Shown: positions 11,817 to 22,931 of the stretch, in pieces
How the letters are laid out: each line of letters starts with the position of its first letter
How positions within the stretch are numbered: position 1 is the first letter of the stretch
Source: Pollenia angustigena
Taxonomy: Eukaryota > Arthropoda > Insecta > Diptera > Polleniidae
Direction of reading: 5' to 3'
NCBI GenBank assembly: GCA_930367215.1
Contig: OV884059.1
Location: 73,937,393 to 74,001,392, forward strand
DNA length: 64,000 nt
Made by a program: the position numbers and the translations under genes
The notes under the pieces: model-generated
Told to the model about the DNA's origin: nothing
Database searches by the model: none
What the model saw: only the letters and a program-made list of their open reading frames with translations

Positions 11817-12429
11817 CAAGGACCGGAAATTACGAACGGAAAACACAAAATTAAATTTTATTTTTTAAATAAAAAATTTTTGTGTGTGAAAAAAAGAATA
11901 TTGTTTTTCTGTGTTTAAAATTTAAACGAAAAAGAAAAGAAACATTTTTTTTGAAAACAAAATTTATAGTTTCAAAAAAAAGCAAAAACTTTTTTTGTAA
12001 AAAAAAAACAAATAAAAATTGTCAAAAAACTTTTTTTTTGTTGAAAAATATTTTTTAAAACGTTTTGTTTTATAATTTTTTTTTCTATGTATGTATTTTT
12101 AAAAAATTAAATATGTATGTATGTATTTTCAGAAGCCTCTTCATAAATTTGATTTGAATTTGTTTTGAAGAATGCAATTTTTATGACAATGCTTTTTTTG
12201 TTTTTGTTTTTTTATGTTTTTAAGAAAACGTTTTATTTTAAAAACTTTATGTTATGTTTTTAAGAAAACGTTTTATTTCAAAAACTTAATTTTATTTATT
12301 TTTTTCGACGGCATTTTTTTCAAAACTATTTTAGAAAATTTTTTATTTTCTGTAAAATGTAGAATTTTTTAAACTTGCACAATAAATATTTTTTTAGAAA
12401 CAAAATAAAAAAACATTTTCCGGTCCTTG
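11817..12429. mobile_element. hAT MITE with 8-bp TSD
   Basis: 13-bp terminal inverted repeats CAAGGACCGGAAA bound 613 bp of A/T-rich DNA. Exact 8-bp duplications ATAAAATA flank it (11809-11816 and 12430-12437). The interior has no ORF, only long A and T tracts and an internal near-repeat of TATGTTTTTAAGAAAACGTT about 45 bp apart (around 12210-12270). The TSD length and TIR indicate hAT mobilisation in trans. Confidence 0.85.
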
Positions 12430-13105
12430 ATAAAATAAAATAAAATAACAGATTTATATTTCACAAAATTAGTCAGTTAAAAAATTAATTGTATCAACTA
12501 AAAAATACGCAAACATTTAAATTTATGTGTTTTGATAAACAAAATAAATTTTGTGCAGCAATTTAAAAATTAATTGAAATAATTAATTTAGCCCAATTAA
12601 CTTTTTAATTGGAGCATTTTTGGCAAAATATTTTTTTGTGTATCTTCCAAAAAAAAAATTTGTTTCGACAAAACAGTTCACTACTTTTGGAAATATAAAA
12701 AAATTGCCAAATTTCTAAATATCTAAACTTCTAAGCTTAAATACTCTACCACAATGCTTTCCTTATTAGTTAAATCAAACATAAGCGTACTACGAAATTT
12801 AATGTTGAGTCTTTAGGGGCCAATAGGGCGCACTCTCGTGAATCACTTCTATTGCACACTTCACTTTAGGCACAAACTACTTTTACCGAAATCTCGTTAT
12901 TAATTTTTTCAGTCATTGTCCGGTTTATCTTTACAAAAACAAAAAAAAAAAAACCGGCCATTAAACAAGCTAGAAGGTATAGTTGGTCAAGTCCGACTTA
13001 CACCAATCACACTATTTATAGACAAATTTTCTAGAGTTAAGCCTGGTACTCTGTTCAACCTTTCACGTGAAATGCTGTCAAAACGCATATGAAAAAAACT
13101 TGTGC

Positions 13106-14340
13106 GCACACAGAAAAAAATACCCATGTAAAATTAACATGGAAAAATGTTGATTGAGAATCATGTTAAATTTCAGAAAAATTATGCCCTTTACTTAAAT
13201 TTATCATTATTTCATATTAATTTTTAATAAAAAATATCAAAATAACCTTAAATTACGTTTATTTAATATTATTCACTGTTAAAAAAATAAAAAAAAAAAA
13301 AAATATTAAAATATAAATAAATCTGGATTCAATATTGAACCCATAAAAACCCGTTTTGTATTAAAATCAAAAGTTTATCTTGTTAAATTAACATGCATAC
13401 CTACTTAATTATGTACATTTTTTATTTTCACTTTTAAAATATGTTATAAAAAGAAGACAATTCCCGTATTCTTTTTATTAAAATTGTTTATTTAAATAGT
13501 ACATCAAGTTTTCAAAGTAGAATGATGACCATATCGGGCGATTCTGCTGATGCTTCTGTTAACAAAGGAGAATACAAAATAAGTGAAACATGTGTTACAG
13601 GGTTTTGAATTATTCTTACATAAATGCAAATCGCTGGCTTAACATGTAAAGGCTCTAAGTCCACTTTTTTAAGAAATTGAGATTTTAATGCAGTAATGTG
13701 CAATAAGTAAAAATACATTGTTTACAAAGAAAAAATTACATTTATCTAATTTTTTGTTGTTGTTTTGTAGTGATGAGTAAAAGCGCTAAGTCCAATTTAT
13801 CAATAGAAAAAGCTCTAAGTCCCAATTAAAAGTGCAGTTTAACCATTTCTCTCAAATTGTTCCATCACATGTATTAAAAAAATTCACTAACTGTTTTATA
13901 ATAATTAATGTGCGCTAATTTTTTTTAATGCCAACGTGGTAAATAAATGATTGTTTTTTGTCTCTCCTGTAAAATTTTCAAATATGGACTTAGAGCCTTT
14001 ACATGTTAAGCCAGCGAAATGTTGTCTGAAGCTTCTTCACACTGTTAAAATACACTCAAACCCATTTGATTCTACATGAAATTCACGTTGTTTCAACTGG
14101 AAATAACTTTCATTCAACGTGATTCCGATTGTTATTTCAATATAAATTACATTTTGCTCTAACTTTACTGCAATGTTAAATTAACATGAATTATAGTTAT
14201 TTCAAAAGAAAAAAATGTTGTTCGCAGTTATTGTAAAATCAGGTTGAATTAACATGAAACCCGTATGAAGCAAAATCACCACCGAAAAAATTTAAATCAA
14301 CCTTGTTTTCGACGTTTTTAACTTGATTTTTTTCTGTGTG
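13106..14340. mobile_element. TIR element starting CACACAGAAAAAAAT
   Basis: The ends are CACACAGAAAAAAAT and ATTTTTTTCTGTGTG. Inside, phrases such as AAATTAACATG and CATGTTAA recur near both ends. The flanks share GTGCG in part, but a clean target duplication cannot be fixed. It contains a second, complete MITE (13631-14017) and no transposase frame. A similar CACAGAAAAAAA terminus bounds the element at 50965-51271. Confidence 0.65.
13631..14017. mobile_element. MITE with 33-bp perfect TIRs
   Basis: TIRs begin TCGCTGGCTTAACATGTAAA and continue GGCTCTAAGTCCA on both ends. The same core, GCTCTAAGTCC or GCGCTAAGTCC, recurs twice more inside (about 13780 and 13812), as expected of repeated transposase-binding sites. 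It is 387 bp long, non-coding, and nested in the 13106-14340 element. The target duplication is not resolved. Confidence 0.85.
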
Positions 14341-14510
14341 CGGAATACCTAAGAAATTAAGTTGATAGAGTTGTATTCTGTTCATTTGTGAAAAAGTTCC
14401 GAAATGTTTCTGGCCACTTTTTTTACAACTGTGAAATAATGTAAGCTGCACTTATTTCACGTGAAATCTTAAGCAAAAGCAAAAAAGTATGAACTTAATT
14501 ATAAAAGTAA

Positions 14511-14644
14511 AAGTGTTTTGAATTCAGTTCTCCGGGCAGATTTTTGTTCCTTTATTTTAGCAAAGTAAAGAAATAAAATTTGGAGCGAATCTAATAACGT
14601 TAAGTGGACTCGGTAACGACCGGAGAACTGGAATCAAAACACTT
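14511..14644. mobile_element. 134-bp MITE
   Basis: Imperfect inverted repeats of about 25 bp: AAGTGTTTTGAATTCAGTTC... on the left and the reverse complement AAGTGTTTTGATTCCAGTTC... on the right, both followed by TCCGG. No coding content. Flanking duplications are not obvious. Confidence 0.7.
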
Positions 14645-14674
14645 AAATTTGTCATACAAATAGGAACACCTTTA

Positions 14675-14766
14675 ACGTATAGTTAAAGATGGGTTCAGGA
14701 CCAAGTTGTAAGACACATTAGCACAAACGCATAATACCCTCCCTACTATTGTGGTGTGGGTATAAT
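14675..14766 (-). repeat. End fragment of fly interspersed repeat
   Basis: Read on the minus strand it gives TATACCCACACCACAATAGT, AGGGAGGGTATTATGCGTTT and the ACCAAGTTG/GGTCC phrase. This is the 5' end of the same repeat family seen intact at 43803-44523 and at the centre of the inverted duplication. Confidence 0.75.
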
Positions 14767-15364
14767 GACAACCAATAAAAGAAACATACAATTTTATAGA
14801 CTAATCTTAGGTTTCTAACGATTGACTTGGGATTCGCCCCTGTTTTCACATCTTGCCGTTAGCTAAAGGTAGGAATTAATCGTATTTAACGAAAAGAGAG
14901 CGATAAGTTAGAGGAAGGTTCATCCTAACAGGGCCCTGTTTTTGACAAAACTACAAGATACAAATCTACAAGTAAAATATGTCTGAAACAAAAATTGTAA
15001 AATTGTGGCTTTTTTTTTAATGTATTTTACTTGTAGTTTTGCGAAGCAGGTCCCTGGTTGGTAAAAGTCAACTACAACTTAATGTGAAACACTTTTTACA
15101 ATCCTACTTTTAACTATCGCTAAGTTGTGAAAACGACCTAAACCCAGCAAAAGAATACGGGCTTAATGTATTGATTTACTAATGTAACCTTCAATCTTTT
15201 TTGCACTGGACAAATCAAGTCTCTTTTATGGTACCCATACATCTGCAATATTAATGAGTACCTTATTGCGGTTGTTAATATCGATTTGCTACACATTATT
15301 CAATAAGTTTGGCAATATAAATACAAATACATGACGCAATGTTTTATTGCATACATATAAAATC
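14767..15364. other. Nothing recognised
   Basis: About 600 bp of mixed-composition non-coding sequence without ORF, inverted repeat or known repeat. Confidence 0.4.
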
Positions 15365-15508
15365 AGGGTGCCCCGGTAGGCTAGCTAGTCTATCAACCAC
15401 GGGGTTGCGGGTTCGATTCCCGCCAGATACTCTGGTTTCTTTCCTGCAGACAAGCGTCAAGCTTCGCGGGGATTAGCATAGGGAATTAAAAAAAAAAAAA
15501 AAAAAAAA
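15365..15508 (+). mobile_element. tRNA-derived SINE
   Basis: The 5' part looks like a degenerate tRNA: an A-box-like GGTAGGCTAGC near 15375-15386 and a perfect B box GGTTCGATTCC at 15410-15420 set in the arm GCGGGTTCGATTCCCGCC. A tRNA-unrelated body of about 65 bp follows, then a run of 21 A at 15488-15508. This is the plan of a pol III SINE moved by a LINE. It is not an intact tRNA gene because the acceptor and anticodon arms do not fold in standard form. No flanking target duplication was found. Confidence 0.8.
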
Positions 15509-17189
15509 CCAACGCGCACATGTGCGCATTGTACTATGTTGTCAACATATAAAAAATATATCTTTTTGCGCAATAGAAATCAAAAGATTTTATGCCATAT
15601 ATTGTGCCACCTACTAATATGATATAGGTACACAGAACCAATTTATTTGTACAGTATCCATTATTGAACAATAATATTGAAAAGTTTTGAATTGTGTAGG
15701 AAATATTGTAAGTTTTAAAGAGTATCGAAAACTATCGCATACTATCGATAGCTTCAGACACCTGCCTCTCTAAATTAAAAGAGAGCGATCTCTTTTTATA
15801 AACATTTTTTCATGTTTTTTTTTTGCTATTAATCATAAAATTTAAATTTTTTTAATTTCATTTTCGTTATTTATGTTTTTTATGAATCTTAAATTTACAC
15901 CCTTGTAATAAATTTTATTTAAATAGTTTGCCTAAACAATTTTAGAAGTGTTATTTATTGTTCTTAAAAAACTATGAATTTTCTATAGGCCAAGCAATGT
16001 TTCTGTTTTAAATAAAATTTTATTCATATTAAAGAAGTTGTTAATATTTTTTGCTTTTCACCCCCCACTGTGCATAAAATTAAGTTTTTTTTTTTTTTGG
16101 TTTTTTATTAAACATTTATAAAAAAATTATACAACAATTAAAAAAGTTTACGGCCAAACAAAAGTAAAAATAAAAAAGAGGCCTATTATGAGTTTTAAAT
16201 TCATTAATTCCAACTACGATTTTATGTCCATCCATTCATTCATTTATATATTTATTTGCACATTCAAACATTCATTGATTTATTATAGTAAAATGTTGTC
16301 GTTTCTGTGCGGGAATGTATACCCCCTACACTAAGTTATGACGGCATGTTTGTTAAGCAAATCTGTTAGACATTTGCCAAAAAAAATTTTTATTTATAAA
16401 AAAATTAGTCGCCAAACTCTCAAAAAAGCCTAAAAATCGCTTAAACTTGGTAAATCAAGCATTTTGTAATTGATTGAAGGACATCCAAACTAACGTTATA
16501 TTTACACCGCTTCGGCTTGATTTAAGTTCGGTTAATGAATTGTTTTCTCTTTTCAGTGTAATAAGAACTAAGTTTTGAAAATGCAAGAAACCGGTTTATT
16601 GTTTCAATCTAAAGTTTTGGTACGATTTTTAATACTTTGGTGAAGGGCGGATAAGATTCGACACAGCCGAAAAAAGTAATTTTACTTGATTTTGTTTAAA
16701 ATTAAATTCGTTGTGTTATTTTTTTTACAAATTTAAGTTCTACCGGGCTTAAAAAATCACCGTTTTTCTTTACAGTTCTTTAAGTCTTAAAATTTTTACA
16801 AAGCGCACTTAAAAGTCGCCTATATCTATCAGTTTTTAAATTTGTTGTCTTCAGTTTGCTGTCGTTAAGTCATGAATTACTTTAAAGTTTGATTGAGGAT
16901 TAATCTACTGTTTTGTTAAAATTTCTTGCCATTTTGTTTTTTTTTTTTAAATATTGCCTCTGTGTAGGTCTGTCCTAGCGTCGTCTTACTTTTATGCCGC
17001 CTTCGTCACCGTCACAAAGAAATAAAGGCCATTAAAAATGTATTCGTACATATTTTATGAGTTCTAGAGACACAATAAAAAAGTTGCTTTTTATTTTTTT
17101 TTTAAGTAGCCAAAAGACAAGTGAGTGAGTAAATTAAAATATTAACAAAACGTTAAAATTGTTTTTATAACTTCTCACATTTCGTTAAG
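15509..17189. other. AT-rich non-coding stretch
   Basis: Long A/T runs and no sustained reading frame. Around 16505 the phrase CTTGATTTAAGTTCGGTTAA resembles a phrase near 29566 in the inverted duplication, so part of it may be an unclassified repeat. Nothing else is recognised. Confidence 0.4.
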
Positions 17190-17429
17190 ATGAATAAAAA
17201 TGTATCCGTGTTTTCTGTACTGATGCTCAGTAGTCTCATTGCTTCTCTCATGGATACAATTTATGTATGTCTCAATTTACCTCGACCCATTGGCAACCGC
17301 AGTTTAGCTTCAGTAAATAGTTTCCGTTATGTTATTATATTTTACTGTCTCACGGACGTCCTTTATTTCATACGCGCCAGCATTTTTCAGCCCAACGGTC
17401 GATTCAATCAAGAAGTAAATCCTAATTAA
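17190..17429 (+). CDS. Unassigned 79-codon ORF with N-terminal hydrophobic segment
   Basis: The frame begins at an ATG after AAG and ends TAA. Residues 6-30 are mostly hydrophobic (VFSVLMLSSLIASLM) and a second hydrophobic stretch lies at about 48-61 (YVIIFYCLTDVLYFI), so a small membrane or secreted protein is conceivable. Third-position composition is less AT-biased than its surroundings. I do not recognise the family, no splice partners are evident, and no opposite-strand gene explains it. It could be a fragment of a lost transposon or a chance frame. Confidence 0.3.
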   Translation: MNKNVSVFSVLMLSSLIASLMDTIYVCLNLPRPIGNRSLASVNSFRYVIIFYCLTDVLYFIRASIFQPNGRFNQEVNPN

Positions 17430-18518
17430 ATCGGTATCCGACAAACTGACTTAAGTCTTTGAATGACACAGAAGATGTTCTGCTGATTCTTTTGCAACTT
17501 CCACAATGATCTTTATAAGGGAGCTCTACCCTTGCGGCATGTTTCCTTAAAGGCCAGTTATAACCGCAATTATACCAGGTCACCTTTAACACTCCTTGCG
17601 TTCTCTTACGTATGACAGTCGACTTTTGCCTTTCTATTCTTTATTGGCTAAGGGTTTTTTGGGCCTATTAAGAGCAAATCCTTTCAAATATTTCTAAGTT
17701 TATATAATTTCCATTCTTTTCTGAAGATTTTATCTAATGTTATGGTGTTTTTTTGCAGGAGGCCAAATCAATGAGCCATAATTTTTTTATCACATACATA
17801 CGTTAATTTTATTTGATTCACAATGAATGTCAAAATCGGTGCATGGTTTGACGTTCGTCACAATTATTGAATAACAACAGAGAGGGTTTATTAAGACTGA
17901 TATCGGGGATGGGGTCTTCACACAGTTCACTTATATGGAAAGCTATCCTTTGTTCTAATTTTCCCAAGCAACTCATTTATTCCGGTTTACACCATGTATC
18001 CCTTGGTAATGTGGTTCAGGCATCAATCTGACTGCAGCTAAAGTGAGAAGGCGGACAGTTGAGTAGCCTGAAAGGCAGACTGAAACCAATACGTCTCAGA
18101 AAATTAGGTAACGGGCAATGTGGAACAATCACTGCAGCTCGGCTGTTTTTTGCTGTTTCGCCTGGCTAGAGTTGGTTGGCAAACTCAACACTAGGATCGG
18201 GCAATGTGGCATAATAAGTCGCTTTTAAACCATAAATGCGGCCCTTTGTTCTTAGGAACCACGGGACATAATCATATCAGTGCTAAATGAGCATTTGAAA
18301 ACATGCGAGCAGACTGGGTATCCCTTTTAATACAAACTGATGCAGCTGCCATGTACCAAAGTAATGACCAGCACTGCACGATATAGACCTCTAGGCAAGG
18401 ATATATACACAGCGACCTATCGGAAAAATCGACGATCAGCTAAGGAAACCTGATCAGGTTTTTGGATGTGATAAGTTGGATCTAGTAGCCTCCAGAAGAG
18501 ATATAAAGAGTAATTTTT
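17430..18518. other. Higher-GC non-coding block
   Basis: From about 17430 to 18480 base composition is more balanced than elsewhere and the phrase GGGCAATGTGG occurs twice (about 18115 and 18198). All six frames are broken. It may be a decayed coding element, but no protein motif could be read. An acceptor-like TTTTTTTGCAG occurs near 17749-17759, followed by a frame that stops after about 15 codons. Confidence 0.4.
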
Positions 18519-18959
18519 CTAACTGCCACTAGTACAATTACTAGAACAAGAGGTACAAGTGCTAACAGGGTAAGAGTTTTTATATAAAAGTACTAGTACT
18601 TGATATTGTATAATTGCACTACTTGTAGACTAATAGAATTTTTTATAACAAAACTAAAACTCGAGTTCATATTTTTTTTTTTGATACTTCTTCTTAAATT
18701 TGATTTCAACTCACTTATTTAATGACATTTTTATTATAAAAAAGGCAAAGTCTTATTTTCTTCTATGCACAATAACTAGTAACAAACTGGTTCTTAAGCA
18801 CCCAATGTGGTCCAAGGGTACTAGTACACGTCTAGAACAAATAGTACTTGTGATTTTACACGCACACTCAATGCCAATTTGAGCATTAACATGTTATAGA
18901 AAAGTTTACAGTTGAGAACTAGTACTGGATATTTTTGTACTAGTTTGGTGGTAGTTAGG
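18519..18959. mobile_element. TIR element rich in ACTAGTAC motifs
   Basis: Ends read CTAACTGCCACTAGTACAA and, reversed from the right, CTAACTACCAC-CAAA-CTAGTACAA, so the TIR has a 4-bp indel. Inside, CTAGTAC-type hexamers occur many times on both strands. There is no ORF of note. It fits a MITE with dispersed binding motifs; superfamily and TSD are unknown. Confidence 0.6.
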
Positions 18960-19899
18960 GATTAATTCAATCTCCGTCAGGGCTATAAATAACTATTGTC
19001 TAGTCTTTGACTTCTTAAATCCATATCCTAATAAGTGGTGTGGACTTGTCAAAACGGGGTATTAAGTCTACACTTTATTGCTTGATTCTTTCCAATATCA
19101 TTATTCCCAGTCCCGCAACTATCAGGAACGGGATTTCCCTTTTGTCACATTTTATTTTCTCAATTTAAGTTGTCAATATCTGTTGCTTTTCCAATTACTT
19201 TTTACTTTTCTTTTTTCCTCCAAACAATAAGTTCTAATGTCTGTCTGCCTGGACGTTCGTCGTTCTAACTGTCTGTTGTCTTGAAGTTAGTTTGCCTTTA
19301 AAATTTAAACGTTAAATTTAAAAATAATTTCGTTGTAAACGGAAATACTTTTCTCTCTTTTTTTTAATATGGTAAATTCAAGAGGAAATCAGGGTTACAG
19401 AAAAGGGCAACAGTTTAGTAGACACAGGCACAAGCACAGACACACATACGGAATCGCTTGGAATATTAAAAAAAATCTACATACTACAATTACGACTATT
19501 AACGAAATCGATGGGTTGGTCTTGCACTCATGACGTTTTTATTAAAAAAAAAGAAAAATTTTAATATGCAAAATAAAAGAAAAAACAATGTTGAATTTTT
19601 CAAAAAAGTCTTGGAAAAAGCGCCAATAACTGAAGGAAACTCCATAAAAATTCATAGGCCTTATTAGTTTGCCTTTTTTTTATTACTTTACGGGCAATTT
19701 GAATTTAGATTTTTTTATGATTCATTAAATCTAAAAAATTATTAATACCTTATTTTTGCAGTGAAAATAAGGCTGAAAAAACAATGTAATACGTTCACTC
19801 AAAATATTATGAAGTTAAATTCCAAAGAAAATTTATTTTAAACAAATTAAAATCCAGTTAGAAAACGGATCATTTACATTTCATTTAAAAAACAAGTTA
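18960..19899. other. Nothing recognised
   Basis: AT-rich non-coding sequence with microsatellite-like CTGTCTG phrases near 19240-19290 and no open frame. Confidence 0.4.
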
Positions 19900-21176
19900 G
19901 AGTGCTATATTCGGCTGTGCCGAATCTTTGATACCCTCCACCGACACTTCGAATGTTTTAGGACAAATATCTGTATAATGTATATTTATTATTATAATCT
20001 TTGTAAAAACAGAAATCTGCATTAAAATTTGTTGCGGTTAAGACCAATATAAAATTATTGACCGACAATCAGAATCAATTTAAAAAAGCTTGAGTAGAAT
20101 ATCAGTTTAAGCTGAACTTAAATGATTTTCAGGAGAACAAATTATATAAAAGAAATGGTAAGCTATGAACCAATCATCCCAAATTCTGCAGAACGATTTC
20201 TGGTATTAAAAAACATAAATTTCAATACAGCGGTGCAATTAGTTTAAGCGTTTGCAGTGAATTTCAAAAGGCTGCTAAAATGGAATCTAAGGTAAATTAT
20301 GGACCGTATATCAGAAAATTGCATAACATTTTTTCTGGCCATATGAAGCTAAACTGGAAGAAAGTTTACCGGCTATTTAATTATTTAAACAGAGTGGGCT
20401 TAAAATGAGGCCTATGGTAAGTTATGCACGGATTTGCACCAAATTTCACAGTGTCATTTCTAGTTCTATAAAACTGTGATGTGCCAAATTTTGTTATGAT
20501 AACATTATTTTTTACGTTTTTAGGCGTACTAAACTGTTTTCCGGAAGTAGGGTTTATATGGGGCCTAGGGTAAATTATGGAGCGATCTTCACGAAACTTC
20601 ACAGTATTATTTCTAGTCTTAAAAAACTGTGACGAGCCAAATTTTGTTATGATAATATTATTAATTATGGTCTTTGGCGTACCAAACAGTTTTCCGGGAG
20701 TAGGGTTTATATGGGGCCTAGGGTAAATTATGGACCGATCTTCACGAAATTTTACCGCGTGATTTCCAGTTGAATAAGACAAACCCTTGCAAAATCGTAT
20801 GTTGTTCTGTGCATTATTCCACCATTTATGTGAGTTTTTGTAACAAAATTATCAAATTTTTTTAGGTGGTGGTTCCACATTTTGATTCATAGCTCTGATC
20901 CTACTGAACCGATTTTGCTGAATTTCAATCCCAAACTGCTTAGGATAACCACAAGCAATTTGACACCCAGTTTGTTTAGTTCTTTTGAGTTTTTCGAAAG
21001 TGAGCGTGTTTTCAACAGACGGACAGACAGACGGACATGGCTAAATCGACTTAGAATTACTCAAGGACCCAGAATATATATACCTTATGGGGTCTGAGAT
21101 GAATAATAAAAAAGTTTCACACGGAATGACAAACTTAATATACCCTCTTCACAACTAATTGTGGTGGAGGGTATAA
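19900..21176 (+). repeat. Fly interspersed repeat (GGCTGTGCCGAATC...GTGGAGGGTATAAAAA)
   Basis: It starts with TATATTCGGCTGTGCCGAAT and TACCCTCCACC and ends with ATACCCTC...TTGTGGTGGAGGGTATAAAA. Inside are the phrases CAGACGGACAGACAGACGGA, GACATGGCTAAATCGACTTAG and TACCTTATGGGGTCTGAGAT, well-known phrases of non-coding interspersed repeats in flies. Between 20380 and 20790 a unit of about 180 bp (TATATGGGGCCTAGGGTAAA...) is repeated two to three times. This makes a spurious minus-strand frame that repeats itself. No transposase or RT is encoded; the class is uncertain. Confidence 0.75.
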
Positions 21177-21429
21177 AAATGATTTTTACATTCATTTTTT
21201 AATAAATTATAATCCTTTTTCTTTGACCTTTTTTATTAAATTTTACTAGATGACCCGTGCGACTATTTCGCACCGTAATTTTTATCAATGAAAATATTAA
21301 TTTTTCAATTTCTAATTATTTTTCGTCATTAGTGTTAGAAATAAGCTTTAAAATGAGATCTCATTCATTAAATTTGATGCAGTGGTATGGGAGATATTTG
21401 CAACCGACAAAAAAAAGTGCTTTAGAAAT

Positions 21430-21640
21430 AATATATATGATACTTTATTAAATTATTTAAGCTTAAGGTCACTTTTTTAAAAAAAATTAATTAAAATGTT
21501 TTTATTCGATATTTCAATTTCCGTTGGAAATCTTCTTCAGGAAATTTTTTAAAATAAAATAAAATTTGACAATAAATGGAAGAAAAAAATATGGAAAAAT
21601 AAATTTTAAAATTTCAAAAAACAAAATTATCATAATAAAA
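21430..21640 (-). repeat. Inverted terminal piece of the Penelope-like element
   Basis: This segment is the reverse complement of 25480-25690, with scattered substitutions. It includes the minus-strand hammerhead-like motif (CTGAAGAAG at 21532-21540 read in reverse, stem GATTTCC/GGAAAT, GAAATATC). It therefore belongs to the terminal repeat of the Penelope family, oriented opposite to the RT copy that starts at 22.93 kb. Inverted partial end copies are common for Penelope elements. Confidence 0.75.
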
Positions 21641-21696
21641 AAAAACTAAAAACTAAAAACTTTCATATCTGTAGCACCAAGATTATATATATTTTT

Positions 21697-22925
21697 TTTT
21701 TTAAGACTGTCTTCTAGTTAGGCTCAAAGTATCGGTTCTTTTTAGCCTCTGGTGACCTTCGAACTGAAGCAAACCCCGAGCGAGGTAGTTAGGGGGGACC
21801 ACTAGTTTATCGATGTAGCTTATTGAATATTTTTTAATTTCCTCCTGGATAGTGGGGACGGACGTTGAGATCTCTGTGGATAATATCATAACGTATATAC
21901 CATGGGGCGCAGACAATTTGTCGTAATATTCTAGACTGTCTTCTTTGAAGCTTTTGGATGTTAGATGCGCATGCAGTACCCCATAATTGGATGCCATATG
22001 TCCATATTGGTTTTATGATGGACTTGTATAGAAAAATTTTGTTGTCTAAAGACAAGTTTGAGTTTCCACCGAGAAGCCAATGTAGTTGAGCTGCTTTAAG
22101 TTTCATAGCCGTTATTTTCGCTTCGATATGACGAGACCAGGTCAAGCGTCTATCTATATGAATTCCCAAGTACTTTACATGGTTTTCTACCGGAACAGTG
22201 ATGTTATTTATTTTTACTGCTGGGCACGTTTGTCTTCTGAGCGTGAAAGTTAAGTGAGCACATTTAGCCGGGTTAACCTTTATTCTCCATTTTTCTAGCC
22301 AGGCCTCTAGTTCATTGATGTGGGACTGCAGATTTTGCGATGCGACTTTTGGGTCATGGTTAACGCTAATAAATGCTGTGTCGTCTGCAAATGTAGAGGT
22401 ATGCGTGCTCAGGTTTGTTGGCATATCCGCTGTGTAAATTATATATAGAAGCGGTCCTAATATGCTGCCTTGGGGAACACCAGCAGTAATTTTCTTGAGG
22501 GGGGAGTATTTATCTTGCGACCTTACTATGAATGTTCTGCCTGTTAGATAGCTCTCCAGAAGCTTGTGAGTGTTTTGAGGAAGCATTCGTGCCTTGGGGA
22601 ACACCAGCAGTAATTTTCTTGAGGGGGGAGTATTTATCTTGCGACCTTACTATGAATGTTCTGCCTGTTAGATAGCTCTCCAGAAGCTTGTGAGTGTTTT
22701 GAGGAAGCATTCGTGTTATTTTGATGAGTAGCCCATCATGCCAAACTTTGTCAAATGCTTGGGAAATGTCTATAAACAGTGCTGAGCAGTATTGCTTTTT
22801 CTCAAACGCCGATCTAATAAGGGTGACAATTCTATGCACTTGTCCTATTGTACCATGTTTCGTTTTGAATCCGAACTGGTGATCCGGGATAATGTCGTGT
22901 TCATTTAGATGAGGAGTTATACTTA
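21697..22925 (-). pseudogene. Jockey-type LINE, 5'-truncated and broken
   Basis: Minus-strand frames of 146 and 256 codons together cover the reverse transcriptase. The first has HQFGFKTKHGT, FIDISQAFDKVWHDGL (catalytic Asp motif) and AGVPQG. The second has AGVPQGSILGPLLYIIYTAD, STFADDTAFIS (the FADD catalytic pair), LKWRIKVNPAKCA-type and KYLGIHIDRRLTW motifs, all typical of Jockey-clade ORF2. The C-terminus ends RTDTLSLTRRQS, followed by a T-rich tract (poly-A on its own strand) at about 21690-21703. The frame is destroyed by a 124-bp tandem duplication at 22467-22714 and a frameshift near 21870-21990. The endonuclease half is missing. Its 5' break abuts the Penelope RT at about 22926. Confidence 0.9.
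22467..22714. repeat. 124-bp tandem duplication inside the Jockey-type LINE
   Basis: The copies 22467-22590 and 22591-22714 appear identical and both start GCCTTGGGGAACACCAGCAG. 124 is not a multiple of three, so it shifts the RT frame in the middle of the catalytic region, between the GVPQG motif and the upstream finger. It therefore arose after, or caused, loss of function. Confidence 0.95.
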
Positions 22926-22931
22926 AAATGA

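Noticed and set aside
15365..15440. Functional tRNA gene
   Set aside because: A good B box is present, but the A box is degenerate, no full cloverleaf can be drawn and a poly(A) tail follows, so it is a SINE.
20381..20782. 133-codon minus-strand ORF with repeated VKFREDRSIIYPRPHINPT blocks
   Set aside because: The repetition follows a tandem DNA unit inside an interspersed repeat; it is not a protein family.
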